This document shows positions 25,595 through 32,414 of a DNA stretch of 34,128 nt, piece by piece; the first letter of the stretch is position 1, and each line of letters opens with the position of its first letter. The notes beneath the pieces were generated by a model. It worked only from the letters and a program-made list of their open reading frames with translations. It had not been told where the DNA came from and ran no database searches. Position numbers and translations under genes: made by a program. Source of the stretch: JBBTXJ01 sp038061815. GTDB lineage: Bacteria; Patescibacteriota; Patescibacteriia; Magasanikbacterales; JBBTXJ01. The DNA lies in NCBI GenBank assembly GCA_038061815.1, contig JBBTYK010000016.1, positions 1 through 34,128 of the forward strand, read 5' to 3'.

Positions 25595-26071
25595 TCAAGA
25601 GCGCAGTGTATCTTGAAGCGATGCGAGGCGCAGATAAAATCCCTTCGTGTGGATGGAGTTCAGTTTCAGTTTGCAGTAATCATAATGGTGCATCCATTCG
25701 TGGAGGAGGGTGGTGAGAAATGTTTTGGGCGCGAGCGGCTGGCCGCGCACCGCCGTAAAATTGGTGATGTAGATGTATCGCGATGCCGGACGATAATACC
25801 CGTACCGTTTGAACACGGTGCGGCCGCCGTGTTTTTTGTGGTATTGTTTTGCGGGCGAAATTTTTAGTTGCACGATGTCAATTTCCGCGCAGTCTGCCAG
25901 CTCATCAAGTAATGCATCGCCGAGTTTTTGCCGGAACAACACGGTTTTTGAACGCAACAATTTTTGCGCAATAAACCGCGCGCGTCGCGACACGGGAAAA
26001 TCTATGGTCAAAATCGCGTTGCTTTTTTCGTAGTTTGAACGCATGGGTACCCTGGGTTCACTTGACAGCAT
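25595..26071 (-). CDS. SprT-like zinc metallopeptidase
   Basis: This protein of up to 158 residues has the zinc-protease motif HEWMHHYD (about 124-131), preceded by a hydrophobic FLTTLL. A further His follows (HTKGFYLRLASL, about 140) at the spacing of the third zinc ligand in SprT/Spartan-like proteins. The upstream GRTVFKRYGYYRPASRYIYITN resembles the beta-strand region before the active-site helix. SprT-family proteins are thought to cleave DNA-linked proteins; a C-terminal zinc ribbon is absent here. Two starts are possible: ATG 26071, about 10 bases after a TATCAT on this strand, or ATG 26044. It is divergent from the AbiE operon, with only 32 bases between the ATGs. The domain call is fairly firm, the cellular role is not. 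Confidence 0.78.
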   Translation of the reverse strand: MLSSEPRVPMRSNYEKSNAILTIDFPVSRRARFIAQKLLRSKTVLFRQKLGDALLDELADCAEIDIVQLKISPAKQYHKKHGGRTVFKRYGYYRPASRYIYITNFTAVRGQPLAPKTFLTTLLHEWMHHYDYCKLKLNSIHTKGFYLRLASLQDTLRS

Positions 26072-26099
26072 TATTTCACATATGATACACTAGTGTCAA
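26062..26099 (+). promoter_or_regulatory. AbiE operon promoter with overlapping palindromic operator candidate
   Basis: TTGACA (26062-26067) and TACACT (26086-26091) are separated by 18 bases, with TGA before the -10, which ends 12 bases before the ATG at 26104. The palindrome ACACTAGTGT (26087-26096) overlaps the -10 and start site. TGTCAA (26094-26099) is the inverted copy of the -35 hexamer. AbiEi-type antitoxins are known to bind inverted repeats at their own promoter. Confidence 0.6.
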
Positions 26100-26103
26100 A
26101 TAT

Positions 26104-26721
26104 ATGAAAAGCAAAAAAAACCTTTTAGAACAGCTGAAATCCCTACCGCACTTCAATAAAAGTACTGTTTGTCAACTTGGTAAACAGCTGGGGCTTAAAG
26201 ATTCTACGATTAATACCTACATTAGCCGGTTTTTGAAGTATAAGGAAATTATACAGCTAAAAAGAGGAACATATGTTTCGGTTGATTTCTTTGAGAAAAA
26301 CAAGAACGATATTTCTTACTCGTTTTATCTTGCAAACATAATCCGCACGCCGTCATATGTGAGTTCTTGGGCGGCACTACAGTATTACAGTCTGACCACA
26401 GAAGCAATTCATTCGGTTACTTCTGTGACCCCAAAAGTGACAAGAGAATACCAGACTAAAGCCGGAAATTTTGCGTACCAGTCGATTAAAAAAGAACTTT
26501 TTACTGGTTTTGCTCTGACAAAAGGCAAATTTGATTTTTTTGTTGCCTCGCCGTCAAAGGCATTGTTTGATATTCTCTATTTTAGAACGAATCAGTTCCG
26601 GAGTATATCCAATGAAAATATAAGAGGATTAATTGAAGAATTGCGGATAGATATAGATGAGATGAGCATAGAAGAACAGGAAAAATTTTATTCAATGATT
26701 AAAAAATACTCCCATGAGTGA
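26104..26721 (+). CDS. AbiEi-family antitoxin / transcriptional regulator (type IV TA system)
   Basis: This 205-residue protein has an N-terminal winged-helix-like part (about 1-60; STVCQLGKQLGLKDSTINTYISRFLKYKEI, then RGTYV). The body resembles the AbiEi family (YVSSWAALQYYSLT, FAYQSIKKELFTGF, ASPSKALFDILYF, about 88-160). In type IV systems AbiEi does not bind the toxin. It represses the operon and counters toxin activity indirectly. The next gene overlaps it by 8 bases (ATGAGTGA) and encodes the nucleotidyltransferase partner. Base composition is clearly AT-richer than the flanking genes, a sign of horizontal transfer. The promoter carries a palindromic operator candidate. Confidence 0.88.
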   Translation: MKSKKNLLEQLKSLPHFNKSTVCQLGKQLGLKDSTINTYISRFLKYKEIIQLKRGTYVSVDFFEKNKNDISYSFYLANIIRTPSYVSSWAALQYYSLTTEAIHSVTSVTPKVTREYQTKAGNFAYQSIKKELFTGFALTKGKFDFFVASPSKALFDILYFRTNQFRSISNENIRGLIEELRIDIDEMSIEEQEKFYSMIKKYSHE

Positions 26722-27997
26722 ACATATAACTACAATCCTAAAAAGAAGGCTGGAAGACCTAACCACTTACGGTGGTATTGATGCGGAAACGCGTCGTAAT
26801 GCGCTCAAAGAAGAATTGCAGTATTACGTTCTCAATTTTATTTATCATCATCCGGAATATAGTAGCTGGATTATGTACGGCGGTTCGGCATTGCGTATCA
26901 TCCATCGGCTTCACCGAATGTCAGTAGATTTGGATTTCGAAATCTCGCATGCGGTAACCGAAAAATTTTTGGAAGAACTCAAGAAAGAAGCAGAGAAACA
27001 CTTCCTCAACATCTATGGCGCAGGTTCTGATTTTATGACCGCTAAAACAACAACCAGTCGAGGATTACTGCTTAAATTTCATGTCGGTGAAGAACTCAGT
27101 TTTGGGCATCCATCAAAGCAGGTTCATGTAAAAATTGATCTCAATCACTTTGTTGCGCCTAAAACAGTTACCGAACGCTGGCCGATAAACCACGATCAGC
27201 TTTCTTTTGTCATTATCACCTATAACATGGCTTCTCTTATGGCGAGCAAACTGGCCGCCATTTTCCTGCGAGGAACTCGTGGTGTCGGCGAAGCTGTTTA
27301 TGAGGAAAAAGGCCGCGACATTTATGACCTGCTCTGGTACATGGACAAAAAGATAGTGCCGGACTTTGATTACCTCATCGCCAAAAGAATTGATGTCAAA
27401 GATCCGCGTGCACTGTTTGATAAACTCACACTTCAGATGAACAAAGTGAGCGACAAAAATCTTGAGCAGGACCTTGAGCCGCTGTTTGTGGACAAGACTT
27501 ATATAAGGAATTGGCTCACAAATTGGCGCGAGAGTTATCTGCGACTTTTGGAAGAATACAAAATCCACACCGTAAAAGAGCTGGAGAGTATCGGTATACA
27601 TCAGGATTTCAATACCGACATGTTTTCTTTTGTGTACTGGTATACGACGGAAGACGGAGGATCAATCAGGATTGTCTACAATCTGAGCGAATACTGGATT
27701 ATGTTTGACGAAGGTAATTTACAGATTGAGATAGATAAAAGCTTGGAAGACAAGGTGGATTTCAGGAATAACGACGTAAGCAGTAGTCAAATTCCTCAAG
27801 AAAAGCTCAAACAGTACGCAGCACTCTTTTACCAGAAAACCGAAAAATACTTTAAGAAGACCAATGGAGTTATGCTCGGTGATGTTATTATTACTAAAGT
27901 CATCCGGATGACTGCCGATAACCTGAATCAGAAAGAACAAATTGTGCTCAATAAGTCAGCGCTGCTTTCGTGTGAACTTGATGACTTAGTGAAATAG
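26714..27997 (+). CDS. AbiEii-family nucleotidyltransferase toxin with C-terminal extension
   Basis: This 427-residue protein has the four AbiEii motifs: GGSALR (about 56-61), SVDLDFE with Asp 72/74 plus a later IDLN Asp about 142, MASKLAAI with Lys about 179, and RDIYDLLWYM with Asp about 202/205. AbiEii enzymes are nucleotidyltransferases that block growth or phage propagation; some characterised relatives modify tRNA acceptor ends. After about residue 275 there is a region of about 150 residues not needed for the catalytic fold (starting near VKELESIGIHQDF), so this member is longer than typical AbiEii. It is translationally coupled to the antitoxin gene by an 8-base overlap, has AT-rich codon use, and is followed by a strong terminator. 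Confidence 0.88.
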   Translation: MSEHITTILKRRLEDLTTYGGIDAETRRNALKEELQYYVLNFIYHHPEYSSWIMYGGSALRIIHRLHRMSVDLDFEISHAVTEKFLEELKKEAEKHFLNIYGAGSDFMTAKTTTSRGLLLKFHVGEELSFGHPSKQVHVKIDLNHFVAPKTVTERWPINHDQLSFVIITYNMASLMASKLAAIFLRGTRGVGEAVYEEKGRDIYDLLWYMDKKIVPDFDYLIAKRIDVKDPRALFDKLTLQMNKVSDKNLEQDLEPLFVDKTYIRNWLTNWRESYLRLLEEYKIHTVKELESIGIHQDFNTDMFSFVYWYTTEDGGSIRIVYNLSEYWIMFDEGNLQIEIDKSLEDKVDFRNNDVSSSQIPQEKLKQYAALFYQKTEKYFKKTNGVMLGDVIITKVIRMTADNLNQKEQIVLNKSALLSCELDDLVK

Positions 27998-28045
27998 ATT
28001 TTGTTAAAGGAAATCACCAAGAAGCATCTGGTGAAGCATTACAAA

Positions 28046-28069
28046 AACACCCCCTGTGCAGGGGGTGTT
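28046..28069. terminator. Bidirectional terminator between the abiE operon and ssrA
   Basis: AACACCCCCT and AGGGGGTGTT form a perfect 10-bp stem with a 4-base loop, flanked by T runs on both strands. It ends the toxin operon on the plus strand and the tmRNA gene on the minus strand, 7 bases past the tmRNA CCA. Confidence 0.93.
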
Positions 28070-28075
28070 TTTGTG

Positions 28076-28476
28076 TGGTGGAGATGGGCGGAATTGAACC
28101 GCCGTCTGGAGCGTTTCCACGTGTCGCGGTGATACAAGCGTAGGACGTTTTGGGATTTAACGCGGAGGTATGAAGCGTCCAAAAGCGCTCCGCGCGAGTC
28201 TCTGAAATTTCGGCGGGGGAGACGAGACTATCTCGCGCGCCTACACTCGATGTATAACACCGCTATCCTGCTACCGAGTATCGCAGAGCGATGGCTATCG
28301 CGAGAAATTACGCGACTGCAGTTGCGAATGCGGGCACCGCGAAGACATTCTTCACAGCATCACGCATGCGCGCAAATAAGTTTGCACTTATTCGTAGTGC
28401 ACCGTTGATTTGCGTCGGGCGGTGCGCCGACGGCTTGCCGCAGCACGGTTCACGTCCATCGACACCGATCATCCCC
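28076..28476 (-). ncRNA. ssrA: tmRNA (SsrA)
   Basis: One-piece tmRNA of about 401 bases. The 5' end GGGGATG pairs with 3' CATCTCC, the T arm GGCGG-TTCAATT-CCGCC is intact, and the 3' ACCA is encoded. The resume region AATAAGT-GCA-AAC closely matches the known context, placing the resume codon GCA at 28385-28383. The tag frame then runs 25 codons to TAA at 28310-28308. It begins ANLFAR and ends ATAVA. tmRNA with SmpB frees ribosomes stalled on messages lacking a stop codon and tags the product for proteolysis. The mature 5' end overlaps the last 8 bases of smpB. A promoter inside smpB could transcribe it separately. Confidence 0.95.
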
Positions 28477-28915
28477 GTTTGATAACGCGTTTGAGTTCGC
28501 GTTCGGTTTCACGGCGCTTAATGGTGGCGCGCTTATCGCGCTGTTTCTTTCCCCGGGCCAGGCCCAGGGCAACCTTGATAAGGTTCCCCTTAATATAAAC
28601 AGTTTCTGGAACGATTGTCAAGCCCTGTTCTTGAGTTTTACCCCGCAGGTAGCCGATTTCCTTTTTATGGAGCAACATCTGCCGCGTGCGCGTGGGGTCA
28701 TACCCGGGCTGTTTTCCGGCTGGCGGATACGCCCGTACGTGCATATTAAGCAGTACCGCCCCGGCTCCGGTAATCGCCGCGTACGCGCCCTTCAGGCTTA
28801 TATGCCCCGCTTTCACGGATTTTACCTCCGCGCCGGTCAATTCCAATCCAGCCTCGAAGGTTTCCAGGATGTCATAGTCAAAGCGAGCGCGTTTGTTCGT
28901 GGCGAGGATTTTCAT
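28469..28915 (-). CDS. smpB: SsrA-binding protein SmpB
   Basis: This protein has 148 residues from the ATG at 28915 (MKILATNKRARFDYDILETFEAG). An earlier in-frame ATG at 28984 would add 23 unsupported residues and lies inside the divergent gene. The core has the SmpB oligonucleotide-binding barrel (ELTGAEVKSVKAGHISLKGAY, LLNMHVRAYPPAG) and the KEIGYLRGKTQEQGLTIVPE region. The tail is basic, RDKRATIKRRETERELKR, and enters the mRNA channel of stalled ribosomes. SmpB carries tmRNA to the ribosome. The stop codon TGA (28471-28469) lies inside the mature tmRNA sequence. The -10 is palindromic and shared with the divergent transporter gene. Confidence 0.96.
   Translation of the reverse strand: MKILATNKRARFDYDILETFEAGLELTGAEVKSVKAGHISLKGAYAAITGAGAVLLNMHVRAYPPAGKQPGYDPTRTRQMLLHKKEIGYLRGKTQEQGLTIVPETVYIKGNLIKVALGLARGKKQRDKRATIKRRETERELKRVIKRG
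28592..28621 (-). promoter_or_regulatory. Candidate internal ssrA promoter within smpB
   Basis: On the minus strand TTGACA (28621-28616) and TATATT (28597-28592) are separated by 18 bases inside the smpB coding region. It would give a pre-tmRNA with a 5' leader of about 110 bases to be removed by processing. Confidence 0.5.
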
Positions 28916-28924
28916 ATATACTAC

Positions 28925-28934
28925 TAGTATACTA
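28925..28934. promoter_or_regulatory. Palindromic -10 shared by divergent smpB and AI-2E gene
   Basis: TAGTATACTA is a perfect 10-bp palindrome that reads TATACT on both strands. It ends 7 bases before the ATG at 28941 on the plus strand. On the minus strand the hexamer ends 10 bases before the smpB ATG at 28915. The whole divergent gap is only 25 bases. Confidence 0.6.
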
Positions 28935-28940
28935 AGACGT

Positions 28941-29981
28941 ATGTCAGCGAGCGTTGTTACCATCAGCACCAAGACCATCGGCAAGGTTATCCTCGCCGGC
29001 CTCCTGTTGTTGTTACTCTACACCATCCGCGATATTTTGCTCCTATTTTTCGTTGCCGTGATTCTGGCGTCGCTCATTGACCCATGGGCCACCTGGTGCG
29101 CGAGCAAGCGCATCCCGCGCGCTATCGCGGTTATTCTTGTGTACATCGTGCTCATTGGCATCGTGGCGGGCGTGGTGGTGCTGCTCGTCCCTACTATCGT
29201 AAATGAAAGTCAGGCATTGGTCAAAAGTATAGGGACGTACTGGGAGGAGTTGGCGCGCCGCACAGGCAATTTTGAGCAGTTTTCCACGGACTTCAACATC
29301 CTTACCAAGATTCAGGAATCGTTGTTGCCGTCTGGCGATGCGGTGGGTAAAACCATCGGCGGAATCGTGGCAACGGTGAGCAGCGTATTCGGCGGTATTT
29401 TTTCGCTCATTCTTGTTTTCGTTTTTACGTTTTATCTTGTGACGGAAGATGAGGCGATTACGCGCTGGCTGCGGTCGCTCGCGCCAGATGAGTACCAGCC
29501 GTTCATTGTCCAGCTCGTAAACAAGATGAAAAAGAAGCTCGGGCACTGGCTGCGTGGCCAGCTCGTGTTGAGCGTGTTCATCGGGCTTATGGTGTATCTG
29601 GCGCTTCTCGCGCTCGGCGTTGACTACGCGCTGGTGATTGCGCTCATGGCCGCGGTGGCTGAATTGGTGCCGTACGTCGGGCCGGTGTTGTCCGCGGTAC
29701 CTGCCATTTTTCTCGCATTCGCCCAAACCGGCGGCGCGGCGCTCCCCATCGCGGTTGCCGTAACCTTCTGGCTTATTCAGGTGATTGAAAACAATCTGCT
29801 CGTCCCGCGCGTTATGCAAAAGGCCGTTGGGCTGAATCCAATCGTGAGCATTCTTTCCATTTTAATTAGCGCGCAACTGGCGGGCATTATTGGTATTCTT
29901 ATTGCGATTCCGCTCGTTACCGTACTCTCGGTATTTATTGAGGAGGTGCACACTGTCAGGTCACATGAAACGATATCATAG
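28941..29981 (+). CDS. AI-2E family transporter
   Basis: This 346-residue polytopic protein (about eight membrane segments) has the family layout: two N-terminal helices with LLLLYTIRDILLLFFVAVILASLIDP split by a short turn, a helical external segment (about 90-140), LVTEDE, then the conserved AVAELVPYVGPVLSAVPAIFLAF and VIENNLLVPRVMQKAVGLNPIVSILSIL motifs. The family was named after an AI-2 exporter, but most members transport unknown substrates; others are Na+/H+ antiporters. I chose ATG 28941 because it lies 7 bases after the palindromic -10 and the protein from there begins with the usual N-terminal helix. A farther upstream frame overlaps smpB. Its end overlaps the next gene by 17 bases. 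Confidence 0.9.
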   Translation: MSASVVTISTKTIGKVILAGLLLLLLYTIRDILLLFFVAVILASLIDPWATWCASKRIPRAIAVILVYIVLIGIVAGVVVLLVPTIVNESQALVKSIGTYWEELARRTGNFEQFSTDFNILTKIQESLLPSGDAVGKTIGGIVATVSSVFGGIFSLILVFVFTFYLVTEDEAITRWLRSLAPDEYQPFIVQLVNKMKKKLGHWLRGQLVLSVFIGLMVYLALLALGVDYALVIALMAAVAELVPYVGPVLSAVPAIFLAFAQTGGAALPIAVAVTFWLIQVIENNLLVPRVMQKAVGLNPIVSILSILISAQLAGIIGILIAIPLVTVLSVFIEEVHTVRSHETIS

Positions 29982-30483
29982 ATTTCATCGCGACACCGCG
30001 CGAACGCCCACGCTGTTTTTCGTGGCGTTGTTTGTGTTGGGAACCGCGGCGCTCGGCGGGATGTTTGTGTTTGGAGATAGGAAGACGGGAGAACAATCAT
30101 CGGCATCCGCCTCTGGCGGAAACAATCAGCAAGCAACCACTCCCGCTCCACTTCTCGCGATTGACAATAACGAATATCGCGCCGCCGCGCGCGCGGCCCT
30201 TGACGCATTTGTCGCTGATGCCTCCCGTGTAATGGGCGGCTGGGTTGATGACCCCGCGTGGGAAAAACGAGTGCGGCAACCGGGCGCGTTGACGGGGATT
30301 GACCGCGCGGCATCACAGTTGCGTGAGACACTGATTGATACGCGCGTTCCGGCAAACGCGCGTACGCGTCATTTGCTTTTGGTGGTCACCGTAGAGGAAT
30401 TGCTTGAAGGGTTGCGGAATGATAGGGTTGACGTGTTGGAAGGCTCCCTTCTTAAACTGGGTGAATGGCGCGTTTCATTATGA
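29965..30483 (+). CDS. Membrane-anchored protein of unknown function
   Basis: This 172-residue protein starts at the ATG at 29965, which overlaps the transporter end by 17 bases. It begins with a basic tail (MKRYHRFHRDTAR) and a membrane segment (about 17-37), then a Ser/Gly/Gln/Thr-rich linker. An alpha-helical domain follows (about 60-170: EYRAAARAALDAFVADASRVMGG, ARTRHLLLVVTVEELLEGLRN). I do not recognise a family. AGGAGGTG lies 16 bases upstream, rather far, with no nearer in-frame ATG/GTG/TTG. The next gene begins within its stop (ATGA), so the genes are translationally coupled. The context suggests a subunit or accessory of a membrane assembly with the flanking genes; this is inference. 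Confidence 0.72.
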   Translation: MKRYHRFHRDTARTPTLFFVALFVLGTAALGGMFVFGDRKTGEQSSASASGGNNQQATTPAPLLAIDNNEYRAAARAALDAFVADASRVMGGWVDDPAWEKRVRQPGALTGIDRAASQLRETLIDTRVPANARTRHLLLVVTVEELLEGLRNDRVDVLEGSLLKLGEWRVSL

Positions 30484-31247
30484 ACTACCTCTCGCCGAAA
30501 GCGTTGATTGCCACCGTAGTGTTCGCCATTTCGTTTGTATTTTTGTCGCGCGTGGGCGGATGGTTCGGGGCGCTCTTTTGGGTTGCCGTGATTCTGGCGG
30601 CTGCGCATCTCGCCATCCGCGGCGCGCCGCGCATCGGCGATGCGGACGTTTCGCGGTTTACGGTGAGTGTCCCGTTTTATCTGGGAATGCTGGGATTTGT
30701 GACGCTTTTTGCGCTCGTTGAAAAACCGGCGCTGCGATGGGGCATCATGGCGCTCGCCGTCTTTGTGGTGTTCGTGGTGCTTCACACGCTTTACCGCAGC
30801 AACGTGCCGGAAACATTCCGTCCGCGGTTTCTATTGCCCATCATGCGCATGACACTCTATGCCGGCGTGTACGGATTGTTTACGGCGACATTCGGATTCA
30901 TGACCTTGGTGCAGCTGCCGATATGGCTCGGTACGCTCGCCGTTCTCGCGGTTGCGGGCCTTGCGAGCTGGAGTCTCTTGCGTTTGGCCGGCGTTGGCAA
31001 TGACCGCGCGTACCCAGCGGCGCTCGTCATTACCCTCTTGACGTTTGAACTCTTTTGGGTTACAACATTCTTCCCCGTTGGCTATGCCGTGCAGGGATGG
31101 CTGCTCGGCGGGTCGTTCTACGCGCTCGTGCAGGGCGTGATGCTGCGATTCCATGAGACGGGACGATTGGAACGCCGTAGTCGCGCGCGGCTGATTGCCG
31201 CGGTTATCGCGATTGCCTTCGTCGCCCTCGCCGCTCGTTGGGTTTAG
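30480..31247 (+). CDS. Polytopic membrane protein of unknown function
   Basis: This 255-residue, very hydrophobic protein has about eight predicted membrane helices (for example ALIATVVFAISFVFL, LFWVAVILAAAHLAI, WGIMALAVFVVFVVLHTLY, LAVLAVAGLASWSLL, LIAAVIAIAFVALAA). The start ATG at 30480 overlaps the previous stop as ATGA, a classic coupled junction. An ATG 15 bases earlier is less likely. No transporter or enzyme signature was recognised. The inactive HtrA-like gene begins one base after its stop. It may be the membrane core of a complex with its neighbours, which is inference from coupling only. Confidence 0.75.
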   Translation: MNYLSPKALIATVVFAISFVFLSRVGGWFGALFWVAVILAAAHLAIRGAPRIGDADVSRFTVSVPFYLGMLGFVTLFALVEKPALRWGIMALAVFVVFVVLHTLYRSNVPETFRPRFLLPIMRMTLYAGVYGLFTATFGFMTLVQLPIWLGTLAVLAVAGLASWSLLRLAGVGNDRAYPAALVITLLTFELFWVTTFFPVGYAVQGWLLGGSFYALVQGVMLRFHETGRLERRSRARLIAAVIAIAFVALAARWV

Positions 31248-31248
31248 T

Positions 31249-32373
31249 ATGCCTGCTCCACATTTACCCCCTCAAACCAACAGTCTGAAATGGCATGAAC
31301 GTTGGCTTTTCATCCGCCTGATTTTTTTTATACTGCTCACGGCGCTCGCCGCCGGCGCCGCCGCCGCGCTCGTCGTGCTTGCATGGTATCCGGCGATTAT
31401 CGGCATCGGAATGGACCAACGTCCGGTCGTTGCGCCGATTGTCACCCTTCGTCCGTCACCGTCTCCTGACACGGCCGCGCTGGCGCGCGCCATTGAGCAG
31501 GTGACGATGTATGTGTATCGCGCGAGTGACCGCGCGCGCGTCGGCGGCGTTGAGTTGTATCCCACGCAGAATGCGGTGGGTCGCGGCGTGTTGTTGACCA
31601 CTGATGGCTGGCTGCTCACTACGAACGCCGTTGCGCAGGCGAGCACGGATTTGCGCGTGGTTGACGGCCGCGGCGCCGTGTACGCCATTGAAAAACAAAC
31701 GCGCGATTCAGTCACCGGCTTATCGTTTGTTAAAATCGCTGGAACCAATTTGTCCGGCGTGCCGCTCGCCGACCGCGCAGTTCCCAAACCGGGCGCCGTG
31801 GTGTACAGCGGCATCGGCGCATCCGTGAATCCGCACGTCATCGGTCCGGCGTTTTACAATCAGCGCGAACCTCTCGCGAGCGACCAGTTGACGCGGTTGT
31901 TTTCGTTGGTTGATGCCGCGGTCATGGTGCCTGAAGGCGCGCCGCTTTTTACCGATGATGGACTGTTGCTCGGCATCGCCCATCGGACAGCGCAGGGCAT
32001 TGCCGTAGTGCCGGTTGTCGCGGCGCAGCGTTTATTTGATACAGTCTTCGGCGGCGGCGCGATTGCCCCGCAAACCGTCCGCATTTCTTATCTCCTATTA
32101 CCCGATGTCATCCCCACCGCACTCGCCGCAGACTCGCAAGCCCCGCGTGTGGGCGCGTATGTCGTCAGCGTCGCGCGGCATCCGCGTTATCGCGGGACCC
32201 TGCCAAGTATCGCGCAAGGTGATATAATAACCGCAGTGAACGATGAGCCGGTCACCCAGCACGAAACGCTTGCGTTGTTGCTTGCGCGGTTGCGTCCAAC
32301 AAAAGAAGCGCTGTTTACGGTGTATCGCAGCGGCGAACAGATTCGTGTGCCCGTTATTCTGTCGTCGCAATGA
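31249..32373 (+). CDS. HtrA/S1C-like pseudoprotease with membrane anchor and PDZ domain
   Basis: This 374-residue protein has an N-terminal membrane helix (about 20-50), a trypsin-like beta-barrel and a C-terminal PDZ domain (about 285-370; GTLPSIAQGDIITAVNDEPV). It aligns with the S1C protease at 13793: GRGVLLTTDGWLLTTNAV matches GSGFIITSDGLIVTNRHV, and DAAVMVPEGAPLFTDDGLLLGIA matches the active-site Ser region. All three catalytic residues are gone. His is replaced in TTNAVA (about 128), Asp in VTGLSFVKI (about 157), and the GNSGGP motif has become PEGAPL (about 228-233). The fold and PDZ are intact, so this is a maintained, non-catalytic homologue rather than a decayed gene. It follows the polytopic membrane gene after one base. 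A scaffolding or sensing role is inferred. Confidence 0.82.
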   Translation: MPAPHLPPQTNSLKWHERWLFIRLIFFILLTALAAGAAAALVVLAWYPAIIGIGMDQRPVVAPIVTLRPSPSPDTAALARAIEQVTMYVYRASDRARVGGVELYPTQNAVGRGVLLTTDGWLLTTNAVAQASTDLRVVDGRGAVYAIEKQTRDSVTGLSFVKIAGTNLSGVPLADRAVPKPGAVVYSGIGASVNPHVIGPAFYNQREPLASDQLTRLFSLVDAAVMVPEGAPLFTDDGLLLGIAHRTAQGIAVVPVVAAQRLFDTVFGGGAIAPQTVRISYLLLPDVIPTALAADSQAPRVGAYVVSVARHPRYRGTLPSIAQGDIITAVNDEPVTQHETLALLLARLRPTKEALFTVYRSGEQIRVPVILSSQ

Positions 32374-32380
32374 ACTATTT

Positions 32381-32409
32381 GTCATTGCGAGCGAAGCGAA
32401 GCAATCTAA
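32381..32409. repeat. Dispersed palindromic repeat, copy R2
   Basis: GTCATTGCGAG ... GCAATCTAA is the shortest copy. Its ends pair (ATTGC with GCAAT) around GAGCGAAGCGAA. It fills the gap between the pseudoprotease stop and the next start. Confidence 0.7.
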
Positions 32410-32414
32410 CTAAT

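Noticed and set aside
28291..28482. Short plus-strand frames across the tmRNA locus
   Set aside because: They are antisense to a clear tmRNA with acceptor, T arm and tag frame.
28916..28984. Upstream start for smpB adding 23 residues
   Set aside because: The extra residues are unlike any SmpB, overlap the divergent transporter gene and lie upstream of the -10.
32370..32414. Earlier start for the Wzz-like protein
   Set aside because: The extra residues are the translation of palindromic repeat R2 rather than protein-coding sequence.
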